DNA from: Haemophilus massiliensis | GTDB taxonomy: Bacteria; Pseudomonadota; Gammaproteobacteria; Enterobacterales; Pasteurellaceae | NCBI GenBank assembly: GCA_000752995.2 | Contig: LM994632.1 | Coordinates: 112,037-176,036 of the forward strand | Direction: 5' to 3' | DNA length: 64,000 nt | In this document: piece by piece, positions 43,214 to 53,351 of the stretch | How positions within the stretch are numbered: the stretch's first letter is position 1 | How the letters are laid out: each line of letters starts with the position of its first letter | The notes under the pieces: generated by a model | What the model was told of the DNA's origin: nothing | Database searches by the model: none | Seen by the model: only the letters and a program-made list of their open reading frames with translations | Made by a program: the position numbers and the translations under genes

Positions 43214-43462
43214 ATGCAATTATTTTTAATCACGTTCGGGCTATTTATTCTGGTCATTCTCGGGATGTCATTAGGCTATATCGTAAAGAAAAAATCCATC
43301 GCTGGCAGCTGTGGTGGTATTTCCAGCCTCGGGCTGAAAAAAGTCTGCGACTGTGAAGAACCTTGCGATAATCTGAAAGAGAAAGTAGCGAAAGGTGAAG
43401 CGGATCCGGCAGAGTTAGCGCGCTTTAATAAAAATCAAACACAGTTTTACGAAGTAAAATAA
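43214..43462 (+). CDS. nqrM: Na+-NQR maturation protein NqrM
   Basis: An 82-residue protein with one N-terminal membrane helix and four cysteines (C33, C45, C47 and C51) in SCGG and CDCEEPC. NqrM (DUF539) is required to assemble Na+-NQR, probably by helping insert the iron-sulfur centre between NqrD and NqrE. Its position after nqr and apbE is the usual one. Confidence 0.95.
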   Translation: MQLFLITFGLFILVILGMSLGYIVKKKSIAGSCGGISSLGLKKVCDCEEPCDNLKEKVAKGEADPAELARFNKNQTQFYEVK

Positions 43463-43481
43463 TTTTTCGGAGCAGTGCATT

Positions 43482-43697
43482 ATGCCTTACGTGAATATCA
43501 AAGTGACCGGCGGCGAAGAAGCGCCGAACGCGCAACAGAAAGCCGAGTTTATCCGCGGGGTAACTGATCTGCTACAGCGGGTATTGGGTAAAAATCCGGA
43601 AACCACGGTAGTGGTTATCGATGAAGTGGATATGGATAACTGGGGCATTGGCGGCGAAACTGTCAGCCGGCGGCGTCAGGCAAAATCATCCGAATGA
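43482..43697 (+). CDS. 4-oxalocrotonate tautomerase family protein
   Basis: A 71-residue member of the tautomerase superfamily. After removal of the initiator methionine, Pro-1 of [10 protein letters not shown] is the catalytic base. [13 protein letters not shown] at the end matches the family's hexamer-forming tail. The natural substrate is not known; such small tautomerases are often found without a pathway. Its end overlaps the far upstream open frame, but not the true start, of mnmA. Confidence 0.88.
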   Translation: MPYVNIKVTGGEEAPNAQQKAEFIRGVTDLLQRVLGKNPETTVVVIDEVDMDNWGIGGETVSRRRQAKSSE

Positions 43698-43752
43698 AAC
43701 CGAACCGCAAAACTTTATCAAAAACGACCGCACTTTTGTGCCGGAGAATATC

Positions 43753-44904
43753 ATGAAATCAGAAACTTACCGACAGCATTCGCCGATATTGAGCGCGGCG
43801 CAGGTTGCCGATAACAGCCGCAAAAAAGTGATTGTCGGCATGTCGGGCGGAGTGGATTCTTCCGTCTCCGCTTTCATTTTGCAGCAGCAGGGCTATCAGG
43901 TTGAAGGCCTGTTTATGAAAAATTGGGAAGAAGATGACGACACCGATTATTGCACCGCCGCGGCGGATTTAACCGATGCGCAGGCAGTGTGCGATAAGCT
44001 GGGCATTCGTCTGCATAAAATTAATTTTGCCGCCGAATACTGGGACAACGTATTTGAACATTTTCTGGCGGAATATAAAGCCGGCCGCACCCCAAATCCG
44101 GATATTTTGTGCAACAAAGAAATCAAATTCAAAGCCTTTCTGGATTATGCCGCAGAAGATCTGGGCGCCGATTATATCGCTACCGGACATTATGTGCGCC
44201 GGCGCGATGTCAACGGGCAGACGCAATTGCTGCGCGGTTTGGACAATAATAAGGATCAGAGCTATTTTCTCTATACCTTAAGTCATCGTCAGGTGGCGCA
44301 AAGTCTGTTTCCGGTCGGCGACATTGAAAAACCGATAGTGCGCGCCATTGCCGAAGAGCTGGGGCTGGCTACCGCGAAGAAGAAAGATTCTACTGGCATT
44401 TGTTTTATCGGTGAGCGTAAATTTAAAGATTTTCTGGCGCGTTTTCTGCCGGCACAACCGGGCGAGATTAAAACCACTGAGGGCGAAATTATTGGTCGTC
44501 ATGACGGTTTAATGTATTACACCCTCGGGCAGCGTAAGGGGCTTGGCATCGGCGGCATTAAAGGCAAAGATGAAAACGCGTGGTATGTGGTGGAAAAAGA
44601 TCTGCCAAATAACGTGTTAGTGGTGGCTCAGGGGCTGGATAATGCCGCCCTGCTTGCCAGCGGATTAATTGCTCAACAATTGCATTGGGTGGATCGCCGT
44701 CCTTTGAGCCAACCGTTACGCTGTACGGTAAAAACCCGCTATCGTCAGACGGATATTGCCTGCACAGTTATTCCACTGGCGGACGATTGTATCGAAGTCC
44801 GTTTCGATCAGCCGCAAATTGCCGTCACACCAGGGCAATCCGCCGTATTTTACCAAGACGAAGTTTGCCTTGGCGGCGGCGTGATAGAACGGCAAATCAA
44901 ATAA
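43753..44904 (+). CDS. mnmA: tRNA-specific 2-thiouridylase MnmA
   Basis: A 383-residue enzyme that adds sulfur at U34 of Lys, Glu and Gln tRNAs, using sulfur relayed by IscS and Tus proteins. The PP-loop [13 protein letters not shown] and the catalytic cysteines in [16 protein letters not shown] and [12 protein letters not shown] are present. The start at 43753 has GGAGAA before it; an upstream frame from 43621 lies inside the tautomerase gene and is rejected. It works on the same wobble uridine as MnmG, encoded near the origin. Confidence 0.97.
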   Translation: MKSETYRQHSPILSAAQVADNSRKKVIVGMSGGVDSSVSAFILQQQGYQVEGLFMKNWEEDDDTDYCTAAADLTDAQAVCDKLGIRLHKINFAAEYWDNVFEHFLAEYKAGRTPNPDILCNKEIKFKAFLDYAAEDLGADYIATGHYVRRRDVNGQTQLLRGLDNNKDQSYFLYTLSHRQVAQSLFPVGDIEKPIVRAIAEELGLATAKKKDSTGICFIGERKFKDFLARFLPAQPGEIKTTEGEIIGRHDGLMYYTLGQRKGLGIGGIKGKDENAWYVVEKDLPNNVLVVAQGLDNAALLASGLIAQQLHWVDRRPLSQPLRCTVKTRYRQTDIACTVIPLADDCIEVRFDQPQIAVTPGQSAVFYQDEVCLGGGVIERQIK

Positions 44905-44922
44905 TGTATTGACTATTCGACC

Positions 44923-44951
44923 AAAGTGCGGTGAAAAAGACCGCACTTTTT
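44923..44951 (+). terminator. Uptake-signal terminator after mnmA
   Basis: Perfect inverted pair AAAGTGCGGT/ACCGCACTTT with a 7-base loop and a T tail: two uptake signals form the hairpin. Confidence 0.88.
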
Positions 44952-44976
44952 CTACTTTTCTGCTCAACGAGGAAAT

Positions 44977-45402
44977 ATGAACGTTATTATTAAACCGATG
45001 CTTGCTTCTCATTATCAGCAGGTTTATGCGTTATGGAACAGTATTGAAGGCATGGATCTGCATGCAGTGGACGACAATCCGACGGCAATCGCCGCCTTTT
45101 TAGATTTTAATCCCGATCTGAATTATATTGCCGAAGCAGACGGCAAGGTGGTCGGCGTAGTGATGTGCGGATTCGACGGACGCCGCGCTACCATTTATCA
45201 TGCCGCGGTGGCGACGGCGTATCGCGGGCAAGGCATTGCCACCGCGCTGCTGGAAACAGTGGAAAATGTGCTGAAAGCTAAACATATCACCAAAGGTCGC
45301 TTGCTGGCGTTTAAGTCCAATGAAGCGGCAGCGGTGTTCTGGCAAAAAGCCGGCTGGACGCTGCATAACCGGTTTAATTATTTTTCCAAAAGCCTGCTCT
45401 AG
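44977..45402 (+). CDS. GNAT-family acetyltransferase
   Basis: A 141-residue N-acetyltransferase. The acetyl-CoA loop VATAYRGQGIATALLE is intact (Q/RxxGxG/A) and KAGWTLHNRFNYFSK ends the fold. It resembles the YpeA group; the acceptor is not known. It lies between mnmA and the copper chaperone gene, which ends 4 bases inside it on the other strand. Confidence 0.9.
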   Translation: MNVIIKPMLASHYQQVYALWNSIEGMDLHAVDDNPTAIAAFLDFNPDLNYIAEADGKVVGVVMCGFDGRRATIYHAAVATAYRGQGIATALLETVENVLKAKHITKGRLLAFKSNEAAAVFWQKAGWTLHNRFNYFSKSLL

Positions 45403-45809
45403 TGAGCAATGACTTTCGCGCGTAGCGGCAGGGTTTCCCCGTTATCGAAAAATAGCGTTAGCGGAAATTCGCTGTCCGGCGTCAATGCCTGCGCCGAATC
45501 GAACACCATAATATGCAGCCCGCCGCGTTTTAATTCGACACTGCTGTGCGGCGGAATTTCAATGCCTGCCAGCGTCAGCATTTTACCATTTTGCATGCCG
45601 TGCAATTCCAAACGGGATGGCAGCGCACTTTCCGCCAGCGCCAGATTAACCGGCTGGTCGGCGGTATTTGTCAGGCGCATAAACACCACGCTTGGCTCGC
45701 CGGCTTTTGCGGTGGCAAACACTACGGGCTGCTCCGCAATAATATCGGCGAACGCGCTCAAGGGCAAAAGTGCGGTCAAAATCAGCAGGGTTTTAGTGAA
45801 GAATTTCAT
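45399..45809 (-). CDS. Periplasmic copper chaperone PCu(A)C
   Basis: A 136-residue exported protein (signal MKFFTKTLLILTALLPLSAFA). The copper-binding motif H-x(3..)-M...H-x-M is visible as LHGMQNGKM and GLHIMVF. The family brings Cu(I) to the CuA or CuB centres of cytochrome oxidases. No oxidase or Sco gene is close by, so the partner is not clear. It converges with, and overlaps by 4 bases, the GNAT gene. Confidence 0.9.
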   Translation of the reverse strand: MKFFTKTLLILTALLPLSAFADIIAEQPVVFATAKAGEPSVVFMRLTNTADQPVNLALAESALPSRLELHGMQNGKMLTLAGIEIPPHSSVELKRGGLHIMVFDSAQALTPDSEFPLTLFFDNGETLPLRAKVIAH

Positions 45810-45943
45810 GGTTTTTATCCTCTATGATTAACGCGGCGTTATTATAACAGCATTTGGGATAACCTTTAAAACACCGCGGAAAAATGCTATATTGCTCACA
45901 TTTTTCGGCTTGCTTTTGATTACAACGAGTTATTACGATTCCT

Positions 45944-46555
45944 ATGGCCAATTACTACGACATCACCTTAGCCCTTGCTGGCGTTTGTCAGTCCGCCAAA
46001 CTGGTTCAGCAATTCGCCCTGCACGGACAGGCGGATCAAGAGGCGTTTCATACCGCGCTATCTACTCTGCTGCAAACCGCCCCGGAAAACATTCTGGCGA
46101 TTTACGGCGGGCACGAACGTCATTTGAAATTGGGGTTGCAGGTTTTAATGGAACAGCTAAACGGCAGTGAACCGGAGCTGAACCGCTATTGGCTGAGTTT
46201 ACTGGCGTTAGAGGGCAAGCTGCATAAGAGCTCGCAGGCAAAAGCCGAATTGGCGCGTCGAATCCAGTATTTGCCGACCCAGCTACAGCATTATGATCTG
46301 TTTGACGAGCAGATGCTATCCACTGTCGCCGCCATTTATGTTGATGTAATCAGCCCGCTGGGCAACAAAATTCAAGTGAAAGGTGCGCCGCAGTATTTAC
46401 AGCAGCTGCCGATGCATAATCGAATCCGCGCTTGCCTGTTAGCGGGCATTCGCTCTGCCGTATTATGGCGTCAGGTCGGCGGCAGCAAATGGCAGATTCT
46501 CTTTTCACGCCGTAAAATCGCCGCGATGGCACAACAACTTTATTCATCTCTCTAG
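45944..46555 (+). CDS. hflD: High-frequency lysogenisation protein HflD homologue
   Basis: A 203-residue helical protein that starts [21 protein letters not shown]. In E. coli HflD binds the lambda CII protein at the membrane; the normal host role is not settled. mnmA, hflD and purB are adjacent in E. coli; here a GNAT and a copper chaperone gene separate mnmA from hflD. hflD runs into purB with a 12-base gap. Confidence 0.93.
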   Translation: MANYYDITLALAGVCQSAKLVQQFALHGQADQEAFHTALSTLLQTAPENILAIYGGHERHLKLGLQVLMEQLNGSEPELNRYWLSLLALEGKLHKSSQAKAELARRIQYLPTQLQHYDLFDEQMLSTVAAIYVDVISPLGNKIQVKGAPQYLQQLPMHNRIRACLLAGIRSAVLWRQVGGSKWQILFSRRKIAAMAQQLYSSL

Positions 46556-47935
<1,380 letters not shown>

Positions 47936-47939
47936 AAAA

Positions 47940-47962
47940 ATGCACCGCACTTTTCGGTGCAT
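47940..47962 (+). terminator. First hairpin after purB with uptake signal in the loop
   Basis: Stem ATGCACCG/CGGTGCAT with a CACTTTT loop, which contains a reversed uptake-signal core. It is followed by no T run and so is probably a weak terminator. Confidence 0.45.
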
Positions 47963-48009
47963 ATGTAATCCGGTTTTCGGTGAAGGTATAATGCGAAAAC
48001 GGCTAACAC

Positions 48010-48039
48010 AGACATTGCGCGTCAGGCGCAATGTCTTTT
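48010..48039 (+). terminator. Main terminator after purB
   Basis: Perfect 11-base stem AGACATTGCGC/GCGCAATGTCT, 5-base loop and TTTT. Confidence 0.85.
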
Positions 48040-48071
48040 GTTTATGGGTAATCGGCGAAAACGCCGCTCAA

Positions 48072-48686
48072 TCAGGCTAATCCTTCCTGCTTTCTGACAT
48101 TTTGCACGCCGTTATCCGCTTCGACCCGCGCAATAAAGGCTTTGAATTGATTGAATGCGCTGATATCAATACCCAGTTTGCCGCACCAGTTCAGCATGAC
48201 ATAGCAATATATATCGGCGACGGAAATTTGTTCGCCAAAGAAAATATGGCTTTCCAGATGATGATGGGCGACGCTCAGATACGCCAGTATTTTCTGGGTT
48301 GCATCGCGCCGGATGGCAGCGCCGAGTGCATCATTGGCATCCGCATAGTTCGGCAGACGAAACAGCGGGACAAAGGCTTTGTGTACATCAGTGTTAAAAA
48401 AAGCCAGCCAGCGCATCGCCTTGGCTTTATCGCGCACGGTTTTGCTGCCGAACAGGCGGGCATCGGGATATACATCATCCAAATAAGACAAAATCGCGAT
48501 ATTCTGCGACAGCACGAGCTCACCGTCTTCCAATACCGGCACGCTGCCTAACGGATTAAGCGCAAGGTATTCTGCGGATTTCAGCATATCGCGCGAAACG
48601 GCTTGCGCCTGATACGGTTGTCCGATCCATTCCAGCGCAGTGTGCGGCACGAACGAGCAGGCGCCCGGCAAATAATACAGTTTCAT
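48072..48686 (-). CDS. Glutathione S-transferase family protein
   Basis: A 204-residue GST with an N-terminal thioredoxin-like domain ([15 protein letters not shown], with the beta-class cysteine at position 10) and a helical C-terminal domain. [18 protein letters not shown] and the cis-proline loop are in place. It resembles the beta/GstA-type enzymes. The substrate is not known. Confidence 0.9.
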   Translation of the reverse strand: MKLYYLPGACSFVPHTALEWIGQPYQAQAVSRDMLKSAEYLALNPLGSVPVLEDGELVLSQNIAILSYLDDVYPDARLFGSKTVRDKAKAMRWLAFFNTDVHKAFVPLFRLPNYADANDALGAAIRRDATQKILAYLSVAHHHLESHIFFGEQISVADIYCYVMLNWCGKLGIDISAFNQFKAFIARVEADNGVQNVRKQEGLA

Positions 48687-48752
48687 AGCATCTTTCTCCT
48701 GTGTAACGAATAAGTGCGGTCATTTTAGCAAGAATTTCGGCAACGGGAAGAG

Positions 48753-50645
48753 TTAACGCAATTGCAGCGGGTTTTTATTGCGTTGCATAGTTGAGCGGTG
48801 TTCTCGGATGATGCTGATAAACGGCTGTGCGAAGCGTTCCAACTTAATTGCCCCGACACCGTTGATCTGTAGCATTTCGTGGCTGGTGGTCGGCTGATAT
48901 TGTGCCATTTCCTGTAATGTGGCGTCATTAAAGACAATATACGGCGGAATATTTTCCTTGTCGGCAATTTGTTTGCGTAGAAAACGCAGGCGCGCGAACA
49001 GATCTTTATCGTAATTTGGCAACACGCTTTTCAGCGGCGCCTGTGCGTTGATGACCGACGAGCCGCGCGGCATCGCCAGTTGCAGCGGTTGTTCACCGCG
49101 TAGCACCGGCTTCGCGCTTTCGGTCAGGCACAGGCTGCTGTTGAATTGATCAATCACCTGCTGCACCAATCCTAAATGAATTAACTGGCGAATAACCGAC
49201 TGCCAGTATTCCTGACTATGTTCTTTGCCGATACCGTAAACACTGAGTCGGTCATGGCCGTTATCTTTAATTTTCTGATTTTGCAATCCACGCAGCACAC
49301 CGATTACATAATGGCTGCCGAAACGCTGCCCGACACGGTAAATTGTGGACATGACCTTTTGCGCGTCCAGCAGACCGTCGTATTTTTTCGGCGGATCCAG
49401 ACAAATATCGCAGTTATTGCAGGGTGTTTGGCGCCGTTCGCCGAAATAATTAAGCAACACCAGCCGGCGGCAGGTTTGACTTTCGGCAAATTCGCCGATA
49501 GCTTCCAGTTTATGCTGTTCTATCTGGCGCTGTGGACTTTCTGGTTTTTCCAGTAGCATTTTTTGCAGCCAAGCGTAATCGGCTGGCTCATAGAACAGCA
49601 CGGCTTCTGCCGCTAAATCGTCGCGTCCAGCGCGACCGGTTTCCTGATAATAGGCTTCAATACTGCGCGGCAAATCAAAATGTGCGACGAAACGGACATT
49701 GGATTTATTGATTCCCATGCCGAAAGCGATGGTGGCGACCACTACCTGAATATTATCGCGCTGAAATGCGTGTTGCACCCGTTCGCGCTGTTCACTTGAC
49801 AGACCGGCATGATAGGCGTCCGCCGCGATACCGCGTTTGCGTAGGCTTTCTGCAATGCGCTCCACTTTATTGCGACTGTTGCAGTAAATAATTCCGCTTT
49901 TGCCTTTTTGCCCCAGTACAAAGCGGCATAATTGTTCCATGGGTTTGAATTTTTCCACCAGCGTATAACGAATATTCGGACGATCGAAACTGCCGATATA
50001 AATATGCGGATTCTGCAAATTCAGATGCTGTAGAATATCCTGCCGAGTGGTTTGATCGGCGGTGGCGGTCAGTGCCATAATCGGCGCTTGCGGAAAACAG
50101 CTTTTCAAACCGCCGAGCCGAGTATATTCCGGGCGGAAATCATGTCCCCATTGGGAAATACAGTGGGCTTCGTCGATGGCGATAAAACTGACCTGGCAAT
50201 GAGAAATGAAATGAAAAAAGCTGTTGGTCATGGCTTTTTCCGGTGAAATATACAGCAGTTTCAGCTGTCCGGACATGGCTTTGTGCTGCACTTGTTGTTG
50301 CTGCTCAAAGGTTTGGCTTGAGTTCAGATAATCGGCCTGAATACCGTTTGCCGCCAGTTGATCCACCTGATCCTTCATTAACGAAATCAGCGGCGAGATC
50401 ACTAAGGTTAGCCCGCTGAAATACAGTGCAGGAATTTGATAGCACAGCGATTTACCGTTGCCGGTCGCCATAATAACCAAACTGTCGCGCCGCGCCAAGG
50501 TGGCGTTGATGATTTCTTGCTGTCCCTGACGGAAAGATTGATAACCGAAAACCGAGCGCAGTATATTCAATGCGGTGTCGCTTGGTGCGGAATCTTGAGT
50601 AAAATGCACCGCACTTTCGGCCGATTTGGGCGCAGGATTGCTCAT
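48753..50645 (-). CDS. recQ: ATP-dependent DNA helicase RecQ
   Basis: A 630-residue 3'-5' helicase used in recombination and restart. Walker A reads MATGNGKSLCYQIP (usual TGGGKS, here TGNGKS), the box II is IDEAHCISQWGHDFRPEY, and the RQC zinc site uses cysteines in TCRRLVLLN and CNNCDIC. An HRDC domain ends the protein (about 530-605). The start at 50645 overlaps the cyaY stop by one base; the frame extends 17 codons further into cyaY, but that is unlikely to be used. Confidence 0.95.
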   Translation of the reverse strand: MSNPAPKSAESAVHFTQDSAPSDTALNILRSVFGYQSFRQGQQEIINATLARRDSLVIMATGNGKSLCYQIPALYFSGLTLVISPLISLMKDQVDQLAANGIQADYLNSSQTFEQQQQVQHKAMSGQLKLLYISPEKAMTNSFFHFISHCQVSFIAIDEAHCISQWGHDFRPEYTRLGGLKSCFPQAPIMALTATADQTTRQDILQHLNLQNPHIYIGSFDRPNIRYTLVEKFKPMEQLCRFVLGQKGKSGIIYCNSRNKVERIAESLRKRGIAADAYHAGLSSEQRERVQHAFQRDNIQVVVATIAFGMGINKSNVRFVAHFDLPRSIEAYYQETGRAGRDDLAAEAVLFYEPADYAWLQKMLLEKPESPQRQIEQHKLEAIGEFAESQTCRRLVLLNYFGERRQTPCNNCDICLDPPKKYDGLLDAQKVMSTIYRVGQRFGSHYVIGVLRGLQNQKIKDNGHDRLSVYGIGKEHSQEYWQSVIRQLIHLGLVQQVIDQFNSSLCLTESAKPVLRGEQPLQLAMPRGSSVINAQAPLKSVLPNYDKDLFARLRFLRKQIADKENIPPYIVFNDATLQEMAQYQPTTSHEMLQINGVGAIKLERFAQPFISIIREHRSTMQRNKNPLQLR

Positions 50646-50953
50646 CAAGCGAAGCTCACTTGTTCCCCGTGCGCGCGGCATGCTTGTTCCAGACATTGCC
50701 AGAATAATTGCCCGTCGGCGCTAATCCATTGATTGTCTTTGAAGGTGAAATGAAAACCGCCGGCTTTGCTGGCGAGCCACAGTTCCAACAGCGGTTCCTG
50801 TTTATTGACGACCACTTGGCTGCGGTCGGCGAAAGTAATGGTAAACACGGAGCCTTGCGTGTCGCAATCGACGTCACAATCCTGTTTTTCTAACTCGTCT
50901 TCAATTTTTAACCAAATTTGTTCAATATTTTGGTGATATTCCGCTACGTTCAT
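50645..50953 (-). CDS. cyaY: Iron-sulfur assembly protein CyaY (frataxin)
   Basis: A 102-residue bacterial frataxin. The start MNVAEYHQ fits the E. coli family member; an ATG 8 codons upstream is also possible. The acidic N-terminal helix and QGSVFTITFADRSQVVVN, VVNKQEPLLELWLASK and GGFHFTF are typical. It regulates IscS and iron supply to clusters. The coupling to recQ (TGATG) is notable; in E. coli cyaY lies elsewhere. Confidence 0.93.
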   Translation of the reverse strand: MNVAEYHQNIEQIWLKIEDELEKQDCDVDCDTQGSVFTITFADRSQVVVNKQEPLLELWLASKAGGFHFTFKDNQWISADGQLFWQCLEQACRAHGEQVSFA

Positions 50954-51157
50954 TATGTTGTCCTGTTGTGTTGTCATCGGGCTAGATTATAGATATTTTC
51001 CGGAGGCAGTACAAATGAAAAGCGCGGGCGGATTTCGGCGCAAGTAACATATTGAAAACGGCGGAGACCTATTGAAGCGGGCTTTAATCCATATTTAAAG
51101 CCCTGATAGGATAAGCAGACGCCGTATTATTGGTTATCGACAAACCGCACTTAGCCA

Positions 51158-51592
51158 TTATGGTTTGAGTTCAAAGCGCTGTAGTGGATATTCCGCCGTG
51201 TCGCTAATCAGTTTCAGGCTGTATTCGCCGATGGGGTCGGCGTGATCGAATTTCCAGCAGTTAATGATGCGACCATTGTCCGGCGTGGCGGAAAAAGTAA
51301 ATTCATGTTGGGTTTTATCCGCACTGGTGGCAGTATTGAAATGGAAGGTGGCTTTGTTCGGCGAGGTGATGATGAGAGTGAATTTCATCGGCTGCATAGT
51401 TTCCGGCAGCTGTTTTAATTCCCAGCAAAACTGACGGTTGTTATCGCTTTTTAAATAGACATGTCCGTCGCTTAGCCAAGGACCGTTTACCGAATCGGCT
51501 TTCTTGGCGCCGAAGGTGAAAGTCGGGTCGGCGGCAAGTGCGCTGCCGGACAGAAAAAGTGCGGTCAGAATTAATGCGGTTTTTTTCAACAT
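51158..51592 (-). CDS. Exported protein of unknown function
   Basis: I do not recognise this 144-residue protein. It starts MLKKTALILTALFLSGSALA, a normal signal peptide cleaved at ALA/ADP, leaving a beta-rich body of about 124 residues. Two cysteines (in QFCWELK and INCWKF) could form a disulfide in the periplasm. The ATG at 51592 follows GGAG and is preferred to one 8 codons earlier. It stands downstream of the tRNA terminator, so it needs its own promoter or readthrough. Confidence 0.75.
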   Translation of the reverse strand: MLKKTALILTALFLSGSALAADPTFTFGAKKADSVNGPWLSDGHVYLKSDNNRQFCWELKQLPETMQPMKFTLIITSPNKATFHFNTATSADKTQHEFTFSATPDNGRIINCWKFDHADPIGEYSLKLISDTAEYPLQRFELKP

Positions 51593-51617
51593 CGTGGCTA
51601 CTCCGATTAAGAACATG

Positions 51618-51648
51618 AAAAAAGCCGTTAATTTGCATTAACGGCTTT
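51618..51648 (-). terminator. Terminator of the tRNA-Phe/tRNA-Asn unit
   Basis: Perfect 12-base stem AAAGCCGTTAAT/ATTAACGGCTTT with a TTGC loop; T run on the minus strand. It lies 8 bases after tRNA-Asn. Confidence 0.88.
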
Positions 51649-51655
51649 CAGAATT

Positions 51656-51731
51656 TGGCTCCTCCTGCTGGACTTGAACCAGCGACATACGGATTAACAG
51701 TCCGCCGTTCTACCGACTGAACTAAGGAGGA
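51656..51731 (-). tRNA. tRNA-Asn (anticodon GTT)
   Basis: A 76-base tRNA starting TCCTCCTTAGTTCAG and ending AGGAGGAGCCA. The anticodon loop CTGTTAAT contains GTT, the T arm GGTTCAAGTCC is intact, the acceptor stem TCCTCCT/AGGAGGA pairs and CCA is encoded. Confidence 0.97.
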
Positions 51732-51735
51732 AAAG

Positions 51736-51811
51736 TGGTGCCTCGAGGCGGAATCGAACCACCGACACGGGGATTTTCAATCCCCTGCTCTACCGACTGA
51801 GCTATCGAGGC
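51736..51811 (-). tRNA. tRNA-Phe (anticodon GAA)
   Basis: A 76-base tRNA starting GCCTCGATAGCTCAG and ending CGAGGCACCA. The loop TTGAAAA contains GAA, the T arm GGTTCGATTCC is intact and CCA is encoded. It is 4 bases upstream of tRNA-Asn and transcribed with it. Confidence 0.97.
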
Positions 51812-51943
51812 AACTCATCAGTGGTGCGTATTAAACGTTTTTTTCGCAGTTAAGTCAACCTTTAATTTAAGAATTTTTTTATTTTCCCGCCCGTTTGAAC
51901 ATTTAACAAACGAAAAGGATAGAAATAAATCGGATTCGCTTTA

Positions 51944-51978
51944 GAAAAATAAGAGCGTGCTTGTCGGCCCGCTCTTAT
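51944..51978 (-). terminator. Terminator after mltC
   Basis: Stem ATAAGAGCG/CGCTCTTAT with a 12-base loop, followed on the minus strand by TTTTT. It is 20 bases past the mltC stop. Confidence 0.8.
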
Positions 51979-51998
51979 CTTAATTTAAACGACACGCT

Positions 51999-53072
51999 TT
52001 AGCGTCTGACGCGATAACTTTTTTGTGCCTTATCGACTTTCATCAGGTAATTTCTTGCCTGCGAAGACGGATGGCTGGAGGTCAGAATTCGATAAACCTG
52101 TTCCGGATACAGCTGATTGATTTTATCAATCGCCATATCGCGATCTTCGTCAAAGACGCGCAGCACTGCGCCGGCGCCGCTGTTATAGGCGGAAATCATG
52201 GCGAACCGTTTGGAAGTCGGGTTGGTAATGCCGTCCAGATATTTATTTTGCAGCAACCACAGATAAGACGCACCGGCGTCGATATTTTTTTCCGGATCGA
52301 ACAGGTAGTTTCTTGACGGCTGTCCGCCGCGTCCTTTCATTTGGAACACATCGCGCCCCGCGGTGTGCGGCACCACCTGCATCAAACCGATGGCATTGGC
52401 GTAGCTTATCGCATACGGGTTGAAGCTGGATTCGGTCTGCATAATGCCCAAAATCAGACTTTCGTCCAGATTGTAACGACGCGCCGCTTTACGCACCAGC
52501 GGCACATATTTCTGTGCACGCACTTCAACGTGGTTGGCAATCATCGGAATCACCACAAACTGTACGGTTTTACCGTTGCTTAAACGGCGAGCCTGCAACT
52601 TGTTTTGGATCAGATAGGTGGCAAAATTGCCGGCAACGATGGTATTGTTGATTGGACCGCCAAGATGATCTACGACCTGACCGACCAAAAACGGTCGTGA
52701 GCTAATCGGCACATCGCCGGAGGCGAACATATCGATACCTTTGGCATCGGAACCCATCAATAAGGTGTGGACAATGGCATTATGTAGCCGATTGACATCG
52801 CTGTGGGTCTCCACCGTAATAATCCCCTCATCAAAACTGACGTGGCTGCGGGTATAATAACTGTCCGTGTATTTGACGTAATCTTTGCGGCTGGCGACCA
52901 ACAGTTCGTTCACCCCCCAGATTTGGTCGATATTATAGGAAAACTGACCGGTGAGAATATCTAATCCCTGCGTATCTTTGGAAAAGGCCTCATCATAATT
53001 TATGCCCTTGTGTGTCGAACCGCCGCACGCAAACAGAAACGGGATTAATGCGATAATAACATATTTTTTCAT
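51999..53072 (-). CDS. mltC: Membrane-bound lytic murein transglycosylase C
   Basis: A 357-residue lipoprotein (lipobox LFAC, Cys16) that cleaves peptidoglycan with formation of anhydro-muropeptides. The catalytic glutamate is in [13 protein letters not shown], followed by [13 protein letters not shown], both typical of family 1 transglycosylases. It is the last gene of the mutY-yggX-mltC operon, the same order as in E. coli. Confidence 0.95.
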   Translation of the reverse strand: MKKYVIIALIPFLFACGGSTHKGINYDEAFSKDTQGLDILTGQFSYNIDQIWGVNELLVASRKDYVKYTDSYYTRSHVSFDEGIITVETHSDVNRLHNAIVHTLLMGSDAKGIDMFASGDVPISSRPFLVGQVVDHLGGPINNTIVAGNFATYLIQNKLQARRLSNGKTVQFVVIPMIANHVEVRAQKYVPLVRKAARRYNLDESLILGIMQTESSFNPYAISYANAIGLMQVVPHTAGRDVFQMKGRGGQPSRNYLFDPEKNIDAGASYLWLLQNKYLDGITNPTSKRFAMISAYNSGAGAVLRVFDEDRDMAIDKINQLYPEQVYRILTSSHPSSQARNYLMKVDKAQKSYRVRR

Positions 53073-53075
53073 AGA

Positions 53076-53351
53076 TTATTTTTCGGATGGTGGAACATAG
53101 CCTTCAATGTGAACGTCTTTACCTTCAAACAAAAAATTGATCATTTCCTGCTCAAGCAGTTGGCGATGTTGCGCATTCATCATATTGAGTTTTTTTTCGT
53201 TAACCAGCATGGTTTGTTTTTTCATCCATTCGCTCCATGCCTGTTTGCTGATGTGATCGAAAATCCGTTTGCCCAGATCGCCCGGGTAGAGCTGGAAATC
53301 CAGTCCCTCCGCCTGCTGTTTTAAATATTCGCAGAATACCGTTCTTGCCAT
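53076..53351 (-). CDS. yggX: Iron-trafficking/oxidative-protection protein YggX
   Basis: A 91-residue protein starting [19 protein letters not shown]. YggX guards iron-sulfur proteins such as MutY against oxidation and may carry Fe(II). Its start lies inside mutY, with a 31-base overlap and only a weak ribosome site, so translation is probably coupled to mutY. Confidence 0.95.
   Translation of the reverse strand: MARTVFCEYLKQQAEGLDFQLYPGDLGKRIFDHISKQAWSEWMKKQTMLVNEKKLNMMNAQHRQLLEQEMINFLFEGKDVHIEGYVPPSEK

Noticed and set aside
43621-43752. Upstream extension of mnmA
   Set aside because: It lies inside the tautomerase gene and the MnmA family starts at about 43753, where a ribosome site is found.
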